Shown in pieces: positions 1 to 11,949 of a stretch of DNA of 64,000 bases. Where the stretch lies: NCBI GenBank assembly GCA_958298945.1, contig OY282605.1, forward strand, positions 37,116,811 through 37,180,810. The letters run 5' to 3'. The translations under genes and the position numbers were made by a program. The stretch comes from Atherix ibis. Lineage: Eukaryota > Arthropoda > Insecta > Diptera > Athericidae. The notes under the pieces are model-generated. The model did not search any database, was not told the DNA's origin, and was given only the letters and a program-made list of their open reading frames with translations. Each line of letters opens with the position of its first letter. The first letter of the stretch is position 1.

Positions 1-400
1 ATATTTACTGGTATCCAACATGGTCCCATGTTTTGCAACATTTACAAATTCAATATTCGAATTTATCCTAACAGCTTCTTCCCTACTCTTGAAAATTATA
101 CAGTCTATCTAACATCGAGTAAAAATTCCCAATATGCCTCTAATATTCGTTAAATCGATGAACGCAAATGTGTCCACATTACTTTTACTCTCCGCCGTAA
201 ATCATGTACTCCTATACAGCCTAATGGGAGCGATTTACTACAAAAATTAAACCTAAACAGATGATATTAATAACTCCTTCAACTTTTATACCTTTAGAAA
301 AATTTCAATATAAAATTATACATTTTCTATGAATCCCATGATACTTCAAGTTTTACGATTTGGAGATACCTAAAATGATTGGGCTTTCATCTTTTAGGAG
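1..400. other. AT-rich spacer, no gene seen
   Basis: No coding signal, RNA gene or clear repeat is visible. The right part may include the diverged 3' tail of the adjoining R1 relic. Confidence 0.5.
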
Positions 401-1815
401 TGCTATAAGCTGTCCTTTTATTAGCAGAGGAATGAGGCTCACAGCTGCCAGGATGCTCTTATAAGGCAGCTTTTTTTATAGTAAGGTTTTTAAACCAATA
501 AAATCCCCACTTTGGAGGGGGATTTTAACACACCAAACCACCTAACTTGGTCACATTTGTATATCTGTGTAGGAACCGCTGTCAGGCATTACTTCATGGG
601 GCAGAATTTTACTTTGGTAAATTATTTCTGCAGTTTTCTTTCACGCTCGTCTAGGTGAAGTCTTTTTAGGACTGTTACCGCTAGAACTTTGACAGTCTCC
701 CAAGTCGTCCCCAACTCCAACAGCAGGTCCATAATATTTTTCGGCATTGAATCGATTGCAGTAAAAAAACACGTGCTCCGCACTCTCTACTATTTCTTCA
801 CAAGGAAGGCACAAAAAAAAAAAACTTGGGATAGGTAGTAACCAATATAATCATGTCATCGATTTATCAATGGATCCATTGTCGAGATAAAACGGTATGT
901 CCAGCTGCCTCGAGGGTATTATCCCAACGATTTTACCACCTCCACTTCTTTCTTGCATACGAGCCTCACGTCACGTTACACCGATCTCTTTAGTAATACA
1001 GCCTCTGACGCTCATCTACCAGTACAAATTGCCTCGTAGAACACTGTTCGGAATATACAGGCTACCTTCAGTACATTTCTATGATAGACTGAGACAACTC
1101 CACTTATGTAGATTGCTCTAAACAACCCATCCGCCCTAATTAATGCAGCATTCCGCAGGATTGACCTGACTATGGTTGCCAACAGGGTCCTTCTACTCTG
1201 CCTGGTTTTCACAAGATTCGGCATTTGGAGTGCCAGTGCCATTATGGTCCCTGCGCCTTTTTACCAATGTATAATAGGTGTTACTGATACAGCAGCCTTC
1301 CAACAATCATCAGCTCTAGGTACTTTTGAGGTGGTCTCGAGGTCACCTCATGTTACCTTATCCTAATGGTTATACCCTCAACACCTTCCTACCTATGATA
1401 AAGACTGTCTCCATCTTATGGTCCGTGAGCCTAAGGACCAGCTGGCAGAAGCCAACTTTGAACTCAAGCAACAGTCTCATTATAGATCTGTTCTACCACT
1501 TTTATACATTTTGCACCACGATCACAAAAACATCGTCAGCCAAAGTGCTGATTTTTGCCTTCTCTAGGATATGGAATCTAAGAATGTTCCACAACAGATG
1601 TGTCAGTTCCGAGCCCTGTGGGACCCTCTCATGAAGCTGTATTTTCGCTCCCCACTGCTCGTCCTATACAAAAGAATTCTACTGCTCAGGTAGTCTTCTA
1701 TTATCATGGTAATGTACTCCGGAACACCCAAGCTGCTACTCAGGTAGTCTTGCTCGGCGTCTAATACACGATATAAGGGTAAAGCTACAAATGCATTTTT
1801 AGGGCTCAATTATTT
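400..1815 (-). mobile_element. R1-clade LINE relic (RT to 3' end)
   Basis: This is the 3' half of a non-LTR retrotransposon, read leftwards. Near 1810-1620 the frame gives an RT segment (NAFVAL, IIEDYLSSRILLY), followed by VPQGSEL and, near 1550, LADDVF, which is the YADD-type active site. Around 1240-1000 comes the R1-type stretch PNLVKTRQSRRTLLA, and near 810-780 a zinc-knuckle pattern (C-CEE-ESAEHVFFYC). The tail after about 600 is non-coding and holds a short hairpin (AGCTGCC / GGCAGCT near 440-470). Several frameshifts and stops make it dead. Everything 5' of the RT core is missing, so it is 5'-truncated or was deleted. The R1 clade (R1/TRAS/RT) is favoured because of the motif order; the exact family is not known. 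Confidence 0.8.
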
Positions 1816-1993
1816 CATGGCACCACTGCGTTCTCACGGATAGAACTGAATAAAATGCATTTACTTAGATATGTGACTATATGCTAATAGCCCTGTTAGC
1901 GATAGGCCATCATTGAATAAGCATGTTAGGCCGTGCAGCAGAAGGCGTTCCTGAAACCAATTTAGACTTACGAACTAGAACTTTTAAGCTCGA

Positions 1994-3310
1994 CGAGGTC
2001 TGTTCAAAAAATATCGCGAATTTTGTGTTTTTTCAAAAATTATTTGGTTATTCATGAATATCTATTTTGTTCCCTTCAAAGTAATCCCCACCAGATATTT
2101 TACACTTGTGCCAACGTTTTTCCCAATCCTCGAAGCTCTTTAAAAAAATATTTTTTTGTGATCTTGTTCAGCTCATCCTTCGATGCCGTCTTTATCTCCT
2201 CAATCGTAGCGTAGCGTCGTCTTTTCATGAGGCTCTTCAGTTTCGGGGACAAGAAAAAGTCACAGGAGGCCAGATCTGGGGAATACGGTGGCTGCGGCAT
2301 TATTAGTGTGTTGTGTTTGTCTAAAAATTCGTGCACAAGCAACGATGCGTGAGCAGGGGCGTTATCATGGTGCAAAAGGCAATTTTTGTTCTTCCACAAA
2401 TCCGACCGTTTCTGGCGGATTGCTTCTCGCAACTTGCGTATAACTTTCAGGAAATATTCCTTATTGACCGTTCTACCCCGTGGAAAGAACTCATGATGCA
2501 CCGCGCCCCTTCAATCGAAAAAAACTAAGCAAAACCTTCACATTCGACAGAACTTGGCGCGCTATTTTCGGCCTTAGCTCCTGCGGCAGCTTCCATTGGG
2601 ATGATTGAGCTTTTGTTTTTCCATTTCATAACCATAAACCCATGATTCATCACCAGTTATGATCCTTTGGAGCAAATTTGGGTCGTCGCGGACAGACTCC
2701 AATAGCTCCTTAGCAAAGTTAATGCGATGCTGTTTTTGATCGAAATTGAGCAATTTTGGTACGAATTTCGCGGCGACCCGTCTCACGCCAAATCATTGGT
2801 AAAAATCGAATGACGCAAGCCAGTCGATATGTTTAAGTCCTTAGCAACTTCTCTAACAGTGATTCGACGATTGGCCAATACTATTTTCTTCACTTCATCA
2901 ATGTTTTCGTCTGTTGTTGACGTGCTCGGGCGTCCGGCACGCTTTTCGTCGTTCACATCTTCTCGGCCCTCTGAGAACATTTTGTACCACCGATAAACGT
3001 TGCTTCGGTGCAAGGTAGCTTTACCATATGTCACATTCAACATTCGGAATGCGTCCACGCAAATAATTTTTCACACAAAATTTACTACAGATTCTTTGAT
3101 CCATTTTTTGTAATGGGCAAAAATCGAAGACGAGCCAAAACACGTGAAAGCAAAGCAGCTGTCAAGAATTAACTGAACATTCAAAATGGCCGAACTTGTC
3201 GGCATAAGCGAGAAACATGAACGCCAACATAACGCCATAAAAAAATCGAAAATCGAATATACGTAGCCCGCGGAAATTAAAAATTTGCGATAATTTTTGA
3301 ACAGACCTCG
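1994..3310 (-). mobile_element. mariner A copy 1 (near full length)
   Basis: A DD34D mariner of about 1.3 kb. Its ends are inverted repeats starting CGAGGTCTGTTCAAAAA at 1994 and mirrored at 3310. A TA follows the right end, as expected for the mariner target duplication, but the left flank reads GA rather than TA, so that side has mutated or recombined. The same family occurs at 10866, 17493 and 55652. This is the longest copy and serves as the reference for the others. Confidence 0.93.
2048..3104 (-). pseudogene. mariner A transposase, broken
   Basis: The gene would encode the DD34D transposase that cuts and pastes the element. The start is the ATG of MDQRIC at 3104, and the reading ends at a stop at 2048 after NKIDIHE. 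The N-terminal helix-turn-helix part (RWYKMFSEG, then GRPSTSTTDENIDEVKK) lies at about 3030-2880. The catalytic motifs are all present: TGDESWVYGY (first Asp), HHDNAPAH (second) and PDLASCDFF (third, 34 residues on). Frameshifts occur near 3060, 2790 and 2570 and again near the C-terminus, so no full protein can be made. Confidence 0.9.
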
Positions 3311-5195
3311 TACTAATCATTTCAATATCCGTTAAATCCAGTCCCCTGAGTTAAAAATACACTCTAAAATTATCGATGACCCGAAAATGAGTTCTATGCT
3401 AATGATAAGACTATGTCTCGTTATAAAAAGTTTCGTTTTTATTTTTCCAATCATACTAAACTTCTATACTTCCTTCACTTTAAACAGCTTTTGCTAGCAC
3501 TTAAACGTTACTAGCTCCGCGCTTTATTAATTTAATGGTTATTAATCCAAAAAAAACCATCCATGCAAATTAAAACTGCAATCTAAATCTGTTTGGTATT
3601 ATTTTAAATTGTAATATTTAGATTTATTTTTCTAAAAACTAAATAAATTTTCAAAGGCTATTATTATAATCATCAGAAATTAAAATTTTTATTTGTTATA
3701 ATTTTATATCGCATCCGAAGTCGACGAATTCAGAAAAAAAACACTTTAATTCTATTCTCTTATTGTGATTATTAAATGAAATTGACTCTATCCTCAAATA
3801 TAAAATGTAATTAAAGTTAAATTAAAATACAATATTGCCAGTTATAAACAACTTTATTTATGTTATTCGAAAAGATATTGTACTGAAATACTATTTGACT
3901 ATATTGTTTTCGAATGTTCGTCGATTTTGAAATTCGATTGTAAAACGAAGTAATTAAAGTTCATGATTTTGTTATCATTAAAGGCGATTCTATTAAATTG
4001 GAATCTGTTTAACAAATGAATGTTTATTAATCATATTAAAAAAGAAGTCTCGAATTGAAAAGTAAACTTTGGCAAATTGCTTCAGGGAAGGGTAGATATT
4101 CAGTCAATTTATGGTTCTTTGTGGTAAAATGGATAATCTTAGATTCTTGGCTATAAGGATCTGAAGTCTACTGGATTAATCGTAAGCTACTAATTTAAAT
4201 ATACTCATTTATATAGAGATACGAACCAGTTTAGTATAAGTTTCGAATACAAAACGTGTTTATATTAAATCGTGCTAATCGCCCTCTAAGTATTCGATTT
4301 ACGTTCGCTAATTAAGAGAATCCAAGAAGTGAACTGATACACATCCAAAACGTGGCTGGATATTCTTCTATGGCGTTAGTACTCGTAATTGTGTTTGCAT
4401 ACGAAAATCTTTGGAAAATATCAACAGCAACGATAACGATACCAGTTGTGGTGGTATTAATTTTTATTACGAATTTTCTTCACGAAACTGTCGTATTTCA
4501 AGGCGATATAAATTCAAAATTGAATTATATCGTGACTTTGCCATCTCAAAATGTAGAGAAATTGATATCAAAACTTTAACCATTTACCAAAAATGATACG
4601 TTAAACGAATCATGGCTCTTATTTGGCATGAATACTTACTAGTATGTACTTGGCATGCAAACTATGCACCAAAGTTTTCCTATTTCGATGGTGATTGTTT
4701 ATAATGCCTCTTTTTTTCCCAGATATTAAAATTAATTATTAATAAAAATTTAAATAAAAAAGGATATTTTTTCCGAATAAAAAATAATTCCTCAATGACC
4801 ATTTCGAGGAAATTTTAAACAATTCTCAGATTAACTAACTTCAAAGTAAAAATTAATTGGTTTTTGGGGAGAAGTTAATAATGCAATGTAAAAATAATAA
4901 GAGTAGTATAATTATAGTTTATTTGAGCATAAAGTTTTATATTACAATAAAAAAAAAAAAAAAAAATTAATTAAATATTTTTAATTATAAAATGTGGAAA
5001 AATACAGAATATTTTAAAGAAGCAAAAAAAAATGGATATTTATGGAAATTATAGTTAATTTTTTTAAGTTTATCCAAACAAAAAAACTGAAATATATTGT
5101 ATATTATGCAAAATATTTTTTTTCCAAATTTATTTTATAACCCCAATTATGAAGTAGTAAATTTACATCACAAATTTCGGAATAATTTCTTGGTA
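3311..5195. other. AT-rich spacer
   Basis: No gene is supported. Two short overlapping open frames near 4350-4600 (about 60-75 codons) have hydrophobic or AT-driven composition and match nothing I know. An A18 run lies at about 4951-4968. Confidence 0.5.
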
Positions 5196-5550
5196 AAAGT
5201 CAAGCTTTTAATAGAGTTCGGGCTTACTCTGGAAACTCAAGAAGCAAATTTAGATCCTAAAATCTTACCTTTTCAAAAGACACTTCCAAATATTAAGCAG
5301 GATAGTATACTTGGACCCATCCTCTATAACATTAACATATCTCATATCCCAATCTGCCCCAATACGGAAAATCCCTAACATGCCTTCTGAATTCTCCAAT
5401 TCTAATCTCCAAACCCTACAGAACTGGTTTATCAGGTGGAGAATAAAAGTCAATAAACTCTCCGCCATAATCCATATTCTCCCATATACCATACCTGAAT
5501 GCTAGCGAAATACCACATTATACCAAAATTCTGTATCTAGGACTGAACCT
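5196..5550 (+). mobile_element. Old Jockey-clade LINE relic, left part
   Basis: Reverse transcriptase remains with frameshifts. A DSILGPILYNINISHIP stretch at about 5300-5350 corresponds to the PQGSxLxP motif, and LQNWFIRWRIKVNK near 5410-5455 is the thumb-side motif. It stops at CTAGGACTGAACCT (5537-5550), where the younger Jockey copy was inserted. The continuation resumes at 6532. The start is uncertain because the 5' side fades into AT-rich DNA. Confidence 0.8.
5539..5550 (+). repeat. Target site duplication, left copy
   Basis: AGGACTGAACCT, repeated exactly at 6520-6531. It flanks the younger Jockey insertion and is part of the older LINE coding sequence (YLGLNL). Confidence 0.92.
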
Positions 5551-6519
5551 TGAATCCTCTTTAGAAAGAAAAGAGTACTGTCCCGGTGTGTTTCTTGATA
5601 TAAGTCAAGCTTTTGATAGAGTTTGGCACCCGGGTCTACTCTGGAAACTCAAGAGGTTCCTTCCTTCCACCTATTTCCAATTTGCCCTAATATCTTCTTT
5701 GTTACATACGCCGATGATTCTAGCGAAAATCCCCAACATGCTTCCGAAACTCTCCAAATCCAAATCCAAACCCTCCAGAACTGGTTTACTAGATGGAGAA
5801 TAAAAGTCAATGAACGTAAATCTACTTTCACCCTCCGTCGTGAGTCATGCCCTCCCATATACCTTAATGGCAGTGTCATACCTCAACACACCGAAGCTCG
5901 GTACCTAGGACTGTACTTAGATAAACGCCTAACATGGAACCCACATACAAGACTTAAAAGACAATAACTAAAAATACGTTACCTAAAACTACTTCTAGAC
6001 AAACATTCCAAACTTACTATAGACAGCAAAGTACTGATATACAATACCTTACTGAAACCCATATGGACGTACGGACTAGAACTCTGGTGATCTACTAAGC
6101 CTTCTAATTCCCGCCGAATCCAATCCCTTCAATCAAAAATACTCCGTACAATTGTCGATGCCCCATTTTATGTTCGCAATACTGTTATTCATCGTGATCT
6201 TAAAGTCCCATTTGTTTTTAACGTGGCTGTATCTCGTTATACAAAGTTCCGTTCCCGTGTCCTATATCATAATAATCCTCTTGTTCGAGAACTTTCCTCC
6301 ACTTCCTTCCCTAAAAATACCCATCGAAGACTTAAGCGTCACTGGTTGCGTGATTTACTAAAATACTGAGGCTTAACAGAAACACAAGCTAGCAGGAGGA
6401 ACTTCATTGGATGTTTACTCCCCACAACCTTTCAAGCTAATTAATACTATTGCTCAAATTTACTTATTACTATGTTGTAGTTGTAAATATCTGTAAAAAT
6501 AAAAATAAAAATAAAAAAA
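5551..6519 (+). mobile_element. Younger 5'-truncated Jockey-clade LINE
   Basis: A non-LTR retrotransposon copy that starts inside the RT domain (ERKEYCPGVFLDISQAFDRV at about 5573) and runs to a TGA at 6367-6369 after RRLKRHWLRDLLKY. TYADDSS near 5705 is the active-site motif. The PQGS segment just before it is missing, so there is an internal deletion of roughly 60-70 codons near 5690. Later motifs are ARYLGLYLDKRLTW and LLKPIWTYGLELW (in-frame TGA after it). A 3' UTR of about 125 bases leads to an A-rich tail of AAAAT units ending at 6519. The 12-bp target duplication is exact. It belongs with the larger copy at 15171-17492. Confidence 0.92.
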
Positions 6520-6531
6520 AGGACTGAACCT
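6520..6531 (+). repeat. Target site duplication, right copy
   Basis: Exact second copy of AGGACTGAACCT, directly after the A-rich tail of the younger LINE. Confidence 0.92.
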
Positions 6532-6960
6532 AGACAAACGCTTGATACCTACAATTGCTTCGACTTCTAGACAAACGTTCCAAGCTTACTATAGACAGCA
6601 AAGTACTTTTATACAAGCCCTACTCAAACCAATCTGGACTTATGGACTTGTCTTCTGCGGTTCTACTAAGCTTCCCAATTCCCCTCGAATCCAATCCTTT
6701 CAACCAAAAATACTCAACACAATTGTCGAAACCCATCTGGACTTACGAACTTGAATTCTGCGGCTTTACTAAAGCTTCCAATTCCCTTTTATGTTCGCAA
6801 TACTGTTATTCATCGCGATCTTGTGGTCCCATTTGTTCTTGATATGGATGTATCTCGTTATAAAAAGTTCCATTCACGTACCTTCAAGAACTATCCTTCA
6901 TTTCTTTTTCTAAAACTAACCATCGAAGACTTAAGCATCACAGGTCATATCTGTAATAAA
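6532..6960 (+). mobile_element. Old Jockey-clade LINE relic, right part
   Basis: Continuation of the relic ending at 5550: DKRL, then LLKPIWTYGLVFCGSTK and FYVRNTVIHRDL-like remains. An internal duplication with a period of about 103 bp repeats the LKPIWTYG segment (about 6630-6683 and 6731-6786). Several stops and frameshifts are present. It ends where mariner C begins. Confidence 0.8.
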
Positions 6961-6990
6961 AGTTTTTAAAAATATTTCAGAATTAAATTA

Positions 6991-8264
6991 TTGGGTGTAT
7001 GCAAAAGTTTAGACCATTTGTTACATATACAATTAAACGTTTTTTTTTTAGATTTGTATTATTTATTTAATCAATTATATAATTTCCATCCGTTCTTATA
7101 ACCTTCTCCCATCTTTCTATCAACTTATTAATACCATTAGTGTAAAATTTCGTGGATTTTGATTCGAAAAATGTAGTAAGGGATGTTTTTACCTGCTCTA
7201 TTGTATCAAATTTTTTATCATTTAAAAAATTTTGCAGTGATCGGAATAAATGAAAATTGGAAGGAGCAAGATCTGGAGTATACGGTGGATGCTTGATAAC
7301 ATCCCAATTCAACTCATTTAGCTTGTGTTGGGTCATCATAGCCACATGTGGTCGCGCGTTGTCGTGATGAAACACTACCCCTTTTCTGTTTACCAATTCT
7401 GGTTTATCTTTTTGAAGGGCGATGTTCAATTTGGAAATTGCTGACAATATCGTTCTGCTGTAATTGTCTGATTGCGTTCCAAGAGTTCAAAATACACAAT
7501 ACCCTTGCAATCCCACCAAACACAAAGCATAACTTTTTTTTGATGGATTTCGGCTTTCGAAGTTGTTAATGGGGCTTGTCCAGGTATAGCCCAATGTCTT
7601 TTTCTTGTCACGTTGTTGTACACGACCCATTTCTCATCTCCCGTTACCAAACGATGCAAAAAAGGTTCATGTTTTGCCGCGTACTCAAAGCAACGCACGT
7701 TGAAACACCATTGATGAGGTATCCAAACGTCGTGCCGCGAAACCATCCCCATACGCTTCAAATGTCTTAATACGGTTGTTTGGTTGACTCCCATCATCAA
7801 CGCGATCTCCCTGGTGGTTAGACGTGGATTGGTGTCAATTATGATTTTTAACTTGTCGTCATCAGACTTCAATGCCCGGTACGTGGTTTATCAATTAGCG
7901 AAAAATCCCCAGAATTTCGTAAACCATCTTCGTACCTGTCGAACTTTAATGACATCTGCTCCATTCACTTCGCAAATGTTTTTGGTTGCTACACTCGCGG
8001 TATTGTCTTTACGGAATTCATAAAGTAAACAATGACGTAAATTGTCCGACATTTTGAAAAAATACACTTTATCGACCGACATTTTGAAAAAATACAAGGG
8101 CGCTTAACTGTACTCTGGCCAGGCCAAAACTGAATAGAAAGTAGAGGGAAAGCATCCTTTATACAATGGAATCATTTAAAAGAAGATACTATTCATCATT
8201 TCTGAAGAAAAAATTTGTTTACCTAGGATCATAAGAAACGGTCATAACTTTTGCATATACCCAA
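6991..8264 (-). mobile_element. mariner C, both ends intact
   Basis: A 1.27-kb mariner flanked by TA on both sides (6989-6990 and 8265-8266). Its inverted terminal repeats read TTGGGTGTATGCAAAAGTT on the left and TTGGGTATATGCAAAAGTT inward from the right. Related to mariner D at 29672, whose left end starts TTGGGTATAAGGGAAAG. Confidence 0.94.
7067..8052 (-). pseudogene. mariner C transposase, broken
   Basis: DD34D transposase reading from the ATG of MSDNLRHCLLYEFRK at 8052. The helix-turn-helix part includes NPRLTTREIALMMGVNQTTV near 7830-7770. The catalytic motifs are VTGDEKWVVYNN, HHDNARPH and YTPDLAPSNFHLF. In the last motif the third catalytic residue is Asn where active relatives have Asp. 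A frameshift near 7880 separates the N-terminal piece, and another near 7435 separates the D1 and D2 parts. The end is NYIID and a stop at 7067. It cannot be active. Confidence 0.9.
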
Positions 8265-10370
8265 TATTATGGATTTACAAATTAAAGAATTGATAATGTT
8301 TTAAAAATTTATAAAAACCAATGTATTTATTATAGAAATTTAAGTGATAATATTTTAATGAAAACTGATAAATTAATAATTTTGACTACTTTTTGTACTA
8401 CAATTTTCAGATATTTTGTAAATAAACATTAGAATTTTCCAATTAAGTATCTATCCATAAATATTAAATTGTTTTATGATATCTATCAATTGCCACTTTA
8501 TATGGATTACATTTATTTGGAACTTTTAATTTATTATTAGTGGTATTGAAATTCTTAGTCATTTTAGAATGGCCCATATTAATCTCATAAAATTTATATA
8601 CTAATAAATAAATACTACCATACATTTATGCATAAATACTTAATATAATAAAATCTTATCCCCACTAAGCATATAAAAAATTTAAACAAAACGTCATGAA
8701 ATTTTCAAATCTAATTTAGAACGTTTTTGTGTTGTTCTTCGTCGTTTTTTGCTTCTATTGCCAATTTTTTGTTGTTGGTTATTTAACTTATTACCTTTTG
8801 AATCATCTTTTCACAGGTAAGAAAATAAATTGCAAGGAAGAGAATATATCTTTCTGTTTATTAATCAAACTGATAAGGCAACTTCATTTCGTAACATTTA
8901 TGAGATAAACGAAGCTTTGGGGGAAAATCATCCAGCAATCATTTTTAGTAAAAATTGCTACCAAAGCTACTATTCGTTTTGGTGAAAGCTATTCGGCCGA
9001 TATTGTGGATAAAAATTCCCAAATGGGATCAAGACACCATTAAATTTTCGTATTATTCTGGAATTTTTTTTTTTTGATCGAAAAAGAAAATTAACACCAT
9101 AAACGTCTCTTGTAACGTACAGGTATGAAATAGCTTTCCGCAAAGTGTCGGAAGCTTATCGAGATGCGTTATACATAATTTATGTCATACACAGACCATA
9201 CTGTCTTTACAGCTAGTTGTGTAGATGACTTAGTTCGTTAGCCATTTTGTCTTTTGTGTTGTTGGGGTTTTGCTATTGCTTTTGTTCCATTTGACATAAT
9301 CGTTACTTACCACATGCCACCCACTACTTACCTATTGTCACAATAGAACATTACCAACCGAATCAACCACCAACCAACCAACCATTATCCGTGCCGAATT
9401 CAAGTACGAACTACCACCACCAACCACCGCCTAATACAAAAACCGAAATGTAATTTTTCCATTCTATTCCCAATGACATTGGGTAAAAGTAACTCAGAAG
9501 TGAAAGTTGTCATCATAAATTTTACTTAGAACATCATTATTTTTCGAGGATAAATTACCTGCACCACTAGCTTGTTTGAAAGTTATTCGGAATAATAATC
9601 TGGTCGGTCGTCAACTATTATTTGTACGAGCATAGCAAGAATATTGTTCTGTTCGGGAAAACTAACAAATAGTAGGGCATTATTTGGACTTTTATTTATA
9701 GTTTTGCAAAGAAATTTGATTTTTTTTATACCATAAACGTGAATGTATGACAAATAACTTATTCGTTTTTTTTTCTTCGTATTTTCATATGACAGCGTTC
9801 ATAAAGCAGAGTAGATTTTTAATATTTCTTCTGTTATACAACCATTTCTATTTTATATTTTTCTTTGTAAGAGACAAGCTATAATAAAGTTATTAAGATA
9901 TTTTTATCTACATGAAAAGTTACAGTAAAATTGCATATTTGAAATTCCCTTTAATATTTGCTAATGAAAATTGAGCTGGTAGCAGTATTTAAACAGTTTT
10001 GCAAATTTTATTATTTTAAGGACACTTTAAATATTAAAATCTATAAAACTGTATAATAATTTTCTTAATATGATTATAATTCTAAACATATTCTATGGTT
10101 ATTTATATAATTTCTTGTTAGACAGGGTGTTTTTTAGTTGTGACAGAATATCAGATTGTTTTATCTGTTAAACAAGCTGTCATCTGTCAGAGAAAATTAA
10201 TGACTTTCACTTAGTATATAATGTTTCCAAAATTAACCAAATATACTTTAAGAATAATTTGTCGATTTATTAAACGCACCGTCATTTTTTAAAGCTAAAT
10301 TGTTTTAAGTGATGAGGCTCATATTTGACTCAAACGTTTGCTTAGAAGCAAAATTGTTAATTTTAAAACG
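8265..10370. other. AT-rich spacer with a C/A-rich patch
   Basis: No gene seen. A patch at about 9310-9450 is rich in ACCAACC and CCACCA units and differs in composition from its surroundings. It shows no long open frame. Confidence 0.5.
8797..8822 (+). promoter_or_regulatory. Candidate recursive splice site
   Basis: A T-rich tract is followed by TTTTCACAG directly abutting GTAAG (AG at 8815-8816, GT at 8817-8818). A 3' splice site fused to a 5' splice site is the signature of ratchet splicing in long insect introns. No flanking exons are visible, so the call rests on the motif alone and chance is quite possible in AT-rich DNA. Confidence 0.25.
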
Positions 10371-10666
10371 TGCGTCTAATACACGATTTTCTCCTGCAAA
10401 TACTTAGCTGTCAAATCGTTAAATTCTACAAACAGTTCGCGTGTACATTCCACTGATCGTGCGAGTGCACGATGTTTGCTTGTGGACGCATTATTTTTGC
10501 ACGTAAAAGGCATGGACCGTAAAAGAACCTATACATGATTTAACCGTGTGTTCCCGTAAATATATTACATATGACTTCGTTCATGTTGCTACTTGCAAAC
10601 ACATCATTTGTGCGTCGATTATTTTGACATTTGAGAGTTTCCGTATTAAAGCTTAGATTATACTGA
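10371..10666 (+). repeat. Tandem duplication, unit 1
   Basis: About 296 bp beginning GCGTCTAATACACGATTTT. Unit 2 begins at about 10667 with CGTCTAATAGACTGTTTT and follows it collinearly: both carry CTGTCAAATCGTT, GAGTGCACGAT, ACATCATTT-type and TTTGACATTT-type segments in the same order. The two have diverged, so the duplication is old. Confidence 0.75.
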
Positions 10667-11690
10667 TCGTCTAATAGACTGTTTTCTCTTGTCAATATTT
10701 CGCTGTCAAATCGTTTACCATTACGAAAAGTTCGCTAGTATATAACATTGCTCGTATGAGTGCACGATATTTGTGCGTTGACGGGCTATTTTTGCGCGCG
10801 GTAAGCATGAACAAAGGGAAATTGAGCGAATCTATACATCATTTTACCGTGCTTGCTCTTTCATACGAGGTTTGCTCAAAAAGTATCGCGAATTTTGTGT
10901 TTTTTCAAAAATTATTTATTTATTCATGATCGTAGCGTAGCATCGTCCTTTCATGGGGCTTTTTAGCTTCGAGAACAAGAAAAAGTCACAGGGGGCCAGA
11001 TCTGGGGAATACGGTGGCTGCGGTATTATTAGTGTGTTATTTTTGGCCAAAAATGGCTAAAGCCAATTTTTGTTCTTCCACAAATCCGGGCGTTTCTGGC
11101 GCATTGCTTCGCGTAACTTTCGCACATAACTTACAGGTAATATTCTTTATTGACCATTCTATCCTGTGGTAAGAACTAATGATGCACCATGCTCCTACAA
11201 TCGAAGAAGACTGTTAGCAAAACCTTCACATTCGACCGAATTTGGCGCTTTTTTCGGTCTTGGCTCGTGCGGTAGCTTCCATTGGGATGATTGAGCTTTG
11301 GTTTCCACGTCATAATCATAAACCCATGATTCGTCACTAGTTATGATCCTCTGGAGAAAATTTGGGTCGTCGCGGACAGAGTCCAACAGCTCCTTAGCAA
11401 TGTTAATGCGATGCTGTTTTTGGTCGAAAATGGGCAAAAATCGAAGACGAGCCAAAACACGTGCAAGGAAAGCAGCTGTCAAAAATTAACTGAAAATTCA
11501 AAATGACCGAATTTGTCGGCATAAGTGTCAATATAACGCCAAAAAAATCGAAAATTAAATATACGTAACCCGCGGAAATTCAAAATTCGCGATACTTTTT
11601 GAACAGACCTCGTATGTTGCTCATTGCGAGCTCATTATTTGCGTGTCGCTAATTGTGACATTTCAGAATTCGTATATTTCCTGTGCATCT
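10667..11690 (+). repeat. Tandem duplication, unit 2, split by a mariner
   Basis: The second unit runs 10667-10865 and resumes at 11613-11690. Mariner A copy 2 sits between. Excising the mariner plus one TA restores collinearity with unit 1 (TGTTGCTACTTGCAAAC there, TGTTGCTCATTGCGAGC here). Confidence 0.75.
10866..11612 (-). mobile_element. mariner A copy 2, internally deleted
   Basis: A 747-bp derivative of mariner A with TA on both sides (10864-10865 and 11613-11614). It keeps both terminal repeats and parts of the transposase (TSDESWVYDYD region near 11340, lacking a clean D2). Coding sequence from the start codon to FDQKQHR is gone: the 5' UTR text GATTTTTGCCCATT joins directly to TTCGACCAAAAACAGC. 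A second gap removes the D2 and D3 region. It is non-autonomous and shares the first junction with copy 4. Confidence 0.92.
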
Positions 11691-11949
11691 GGATTTTAAT
11701 TTATTTTTATTATTTATGCAAAGTGAAGGTTACTTGATGAATATTTGTAAAAAAAAGTAGCAACAACTAGTGTAGTGTAGTTTGTTATTCATAAATAAAA
11801 AATATATAATGAAAAAATATATAAAATTTATACTAAAATAAATAAACGCATTGAAATAATTAAAATAAATAAATAAATGTGAAAACGGCATTCATAGCAC
11901 AAAGAAAATAAATTAAGAACAACAGCGACCAACTAGAGAAATCACCAAC

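Noticed and set aside
4352..4596. Two overlapping hydrophobic open frames
   Set aside because: The longer one begins at GTG, both are short, and their content follows AT-rich composition. No motif is visible.
9310..9450. Telomeric or satellite array from ACCAACC units
   Set aside because: The units are irregular and few; low-complexity sequence suffices as an explanation.
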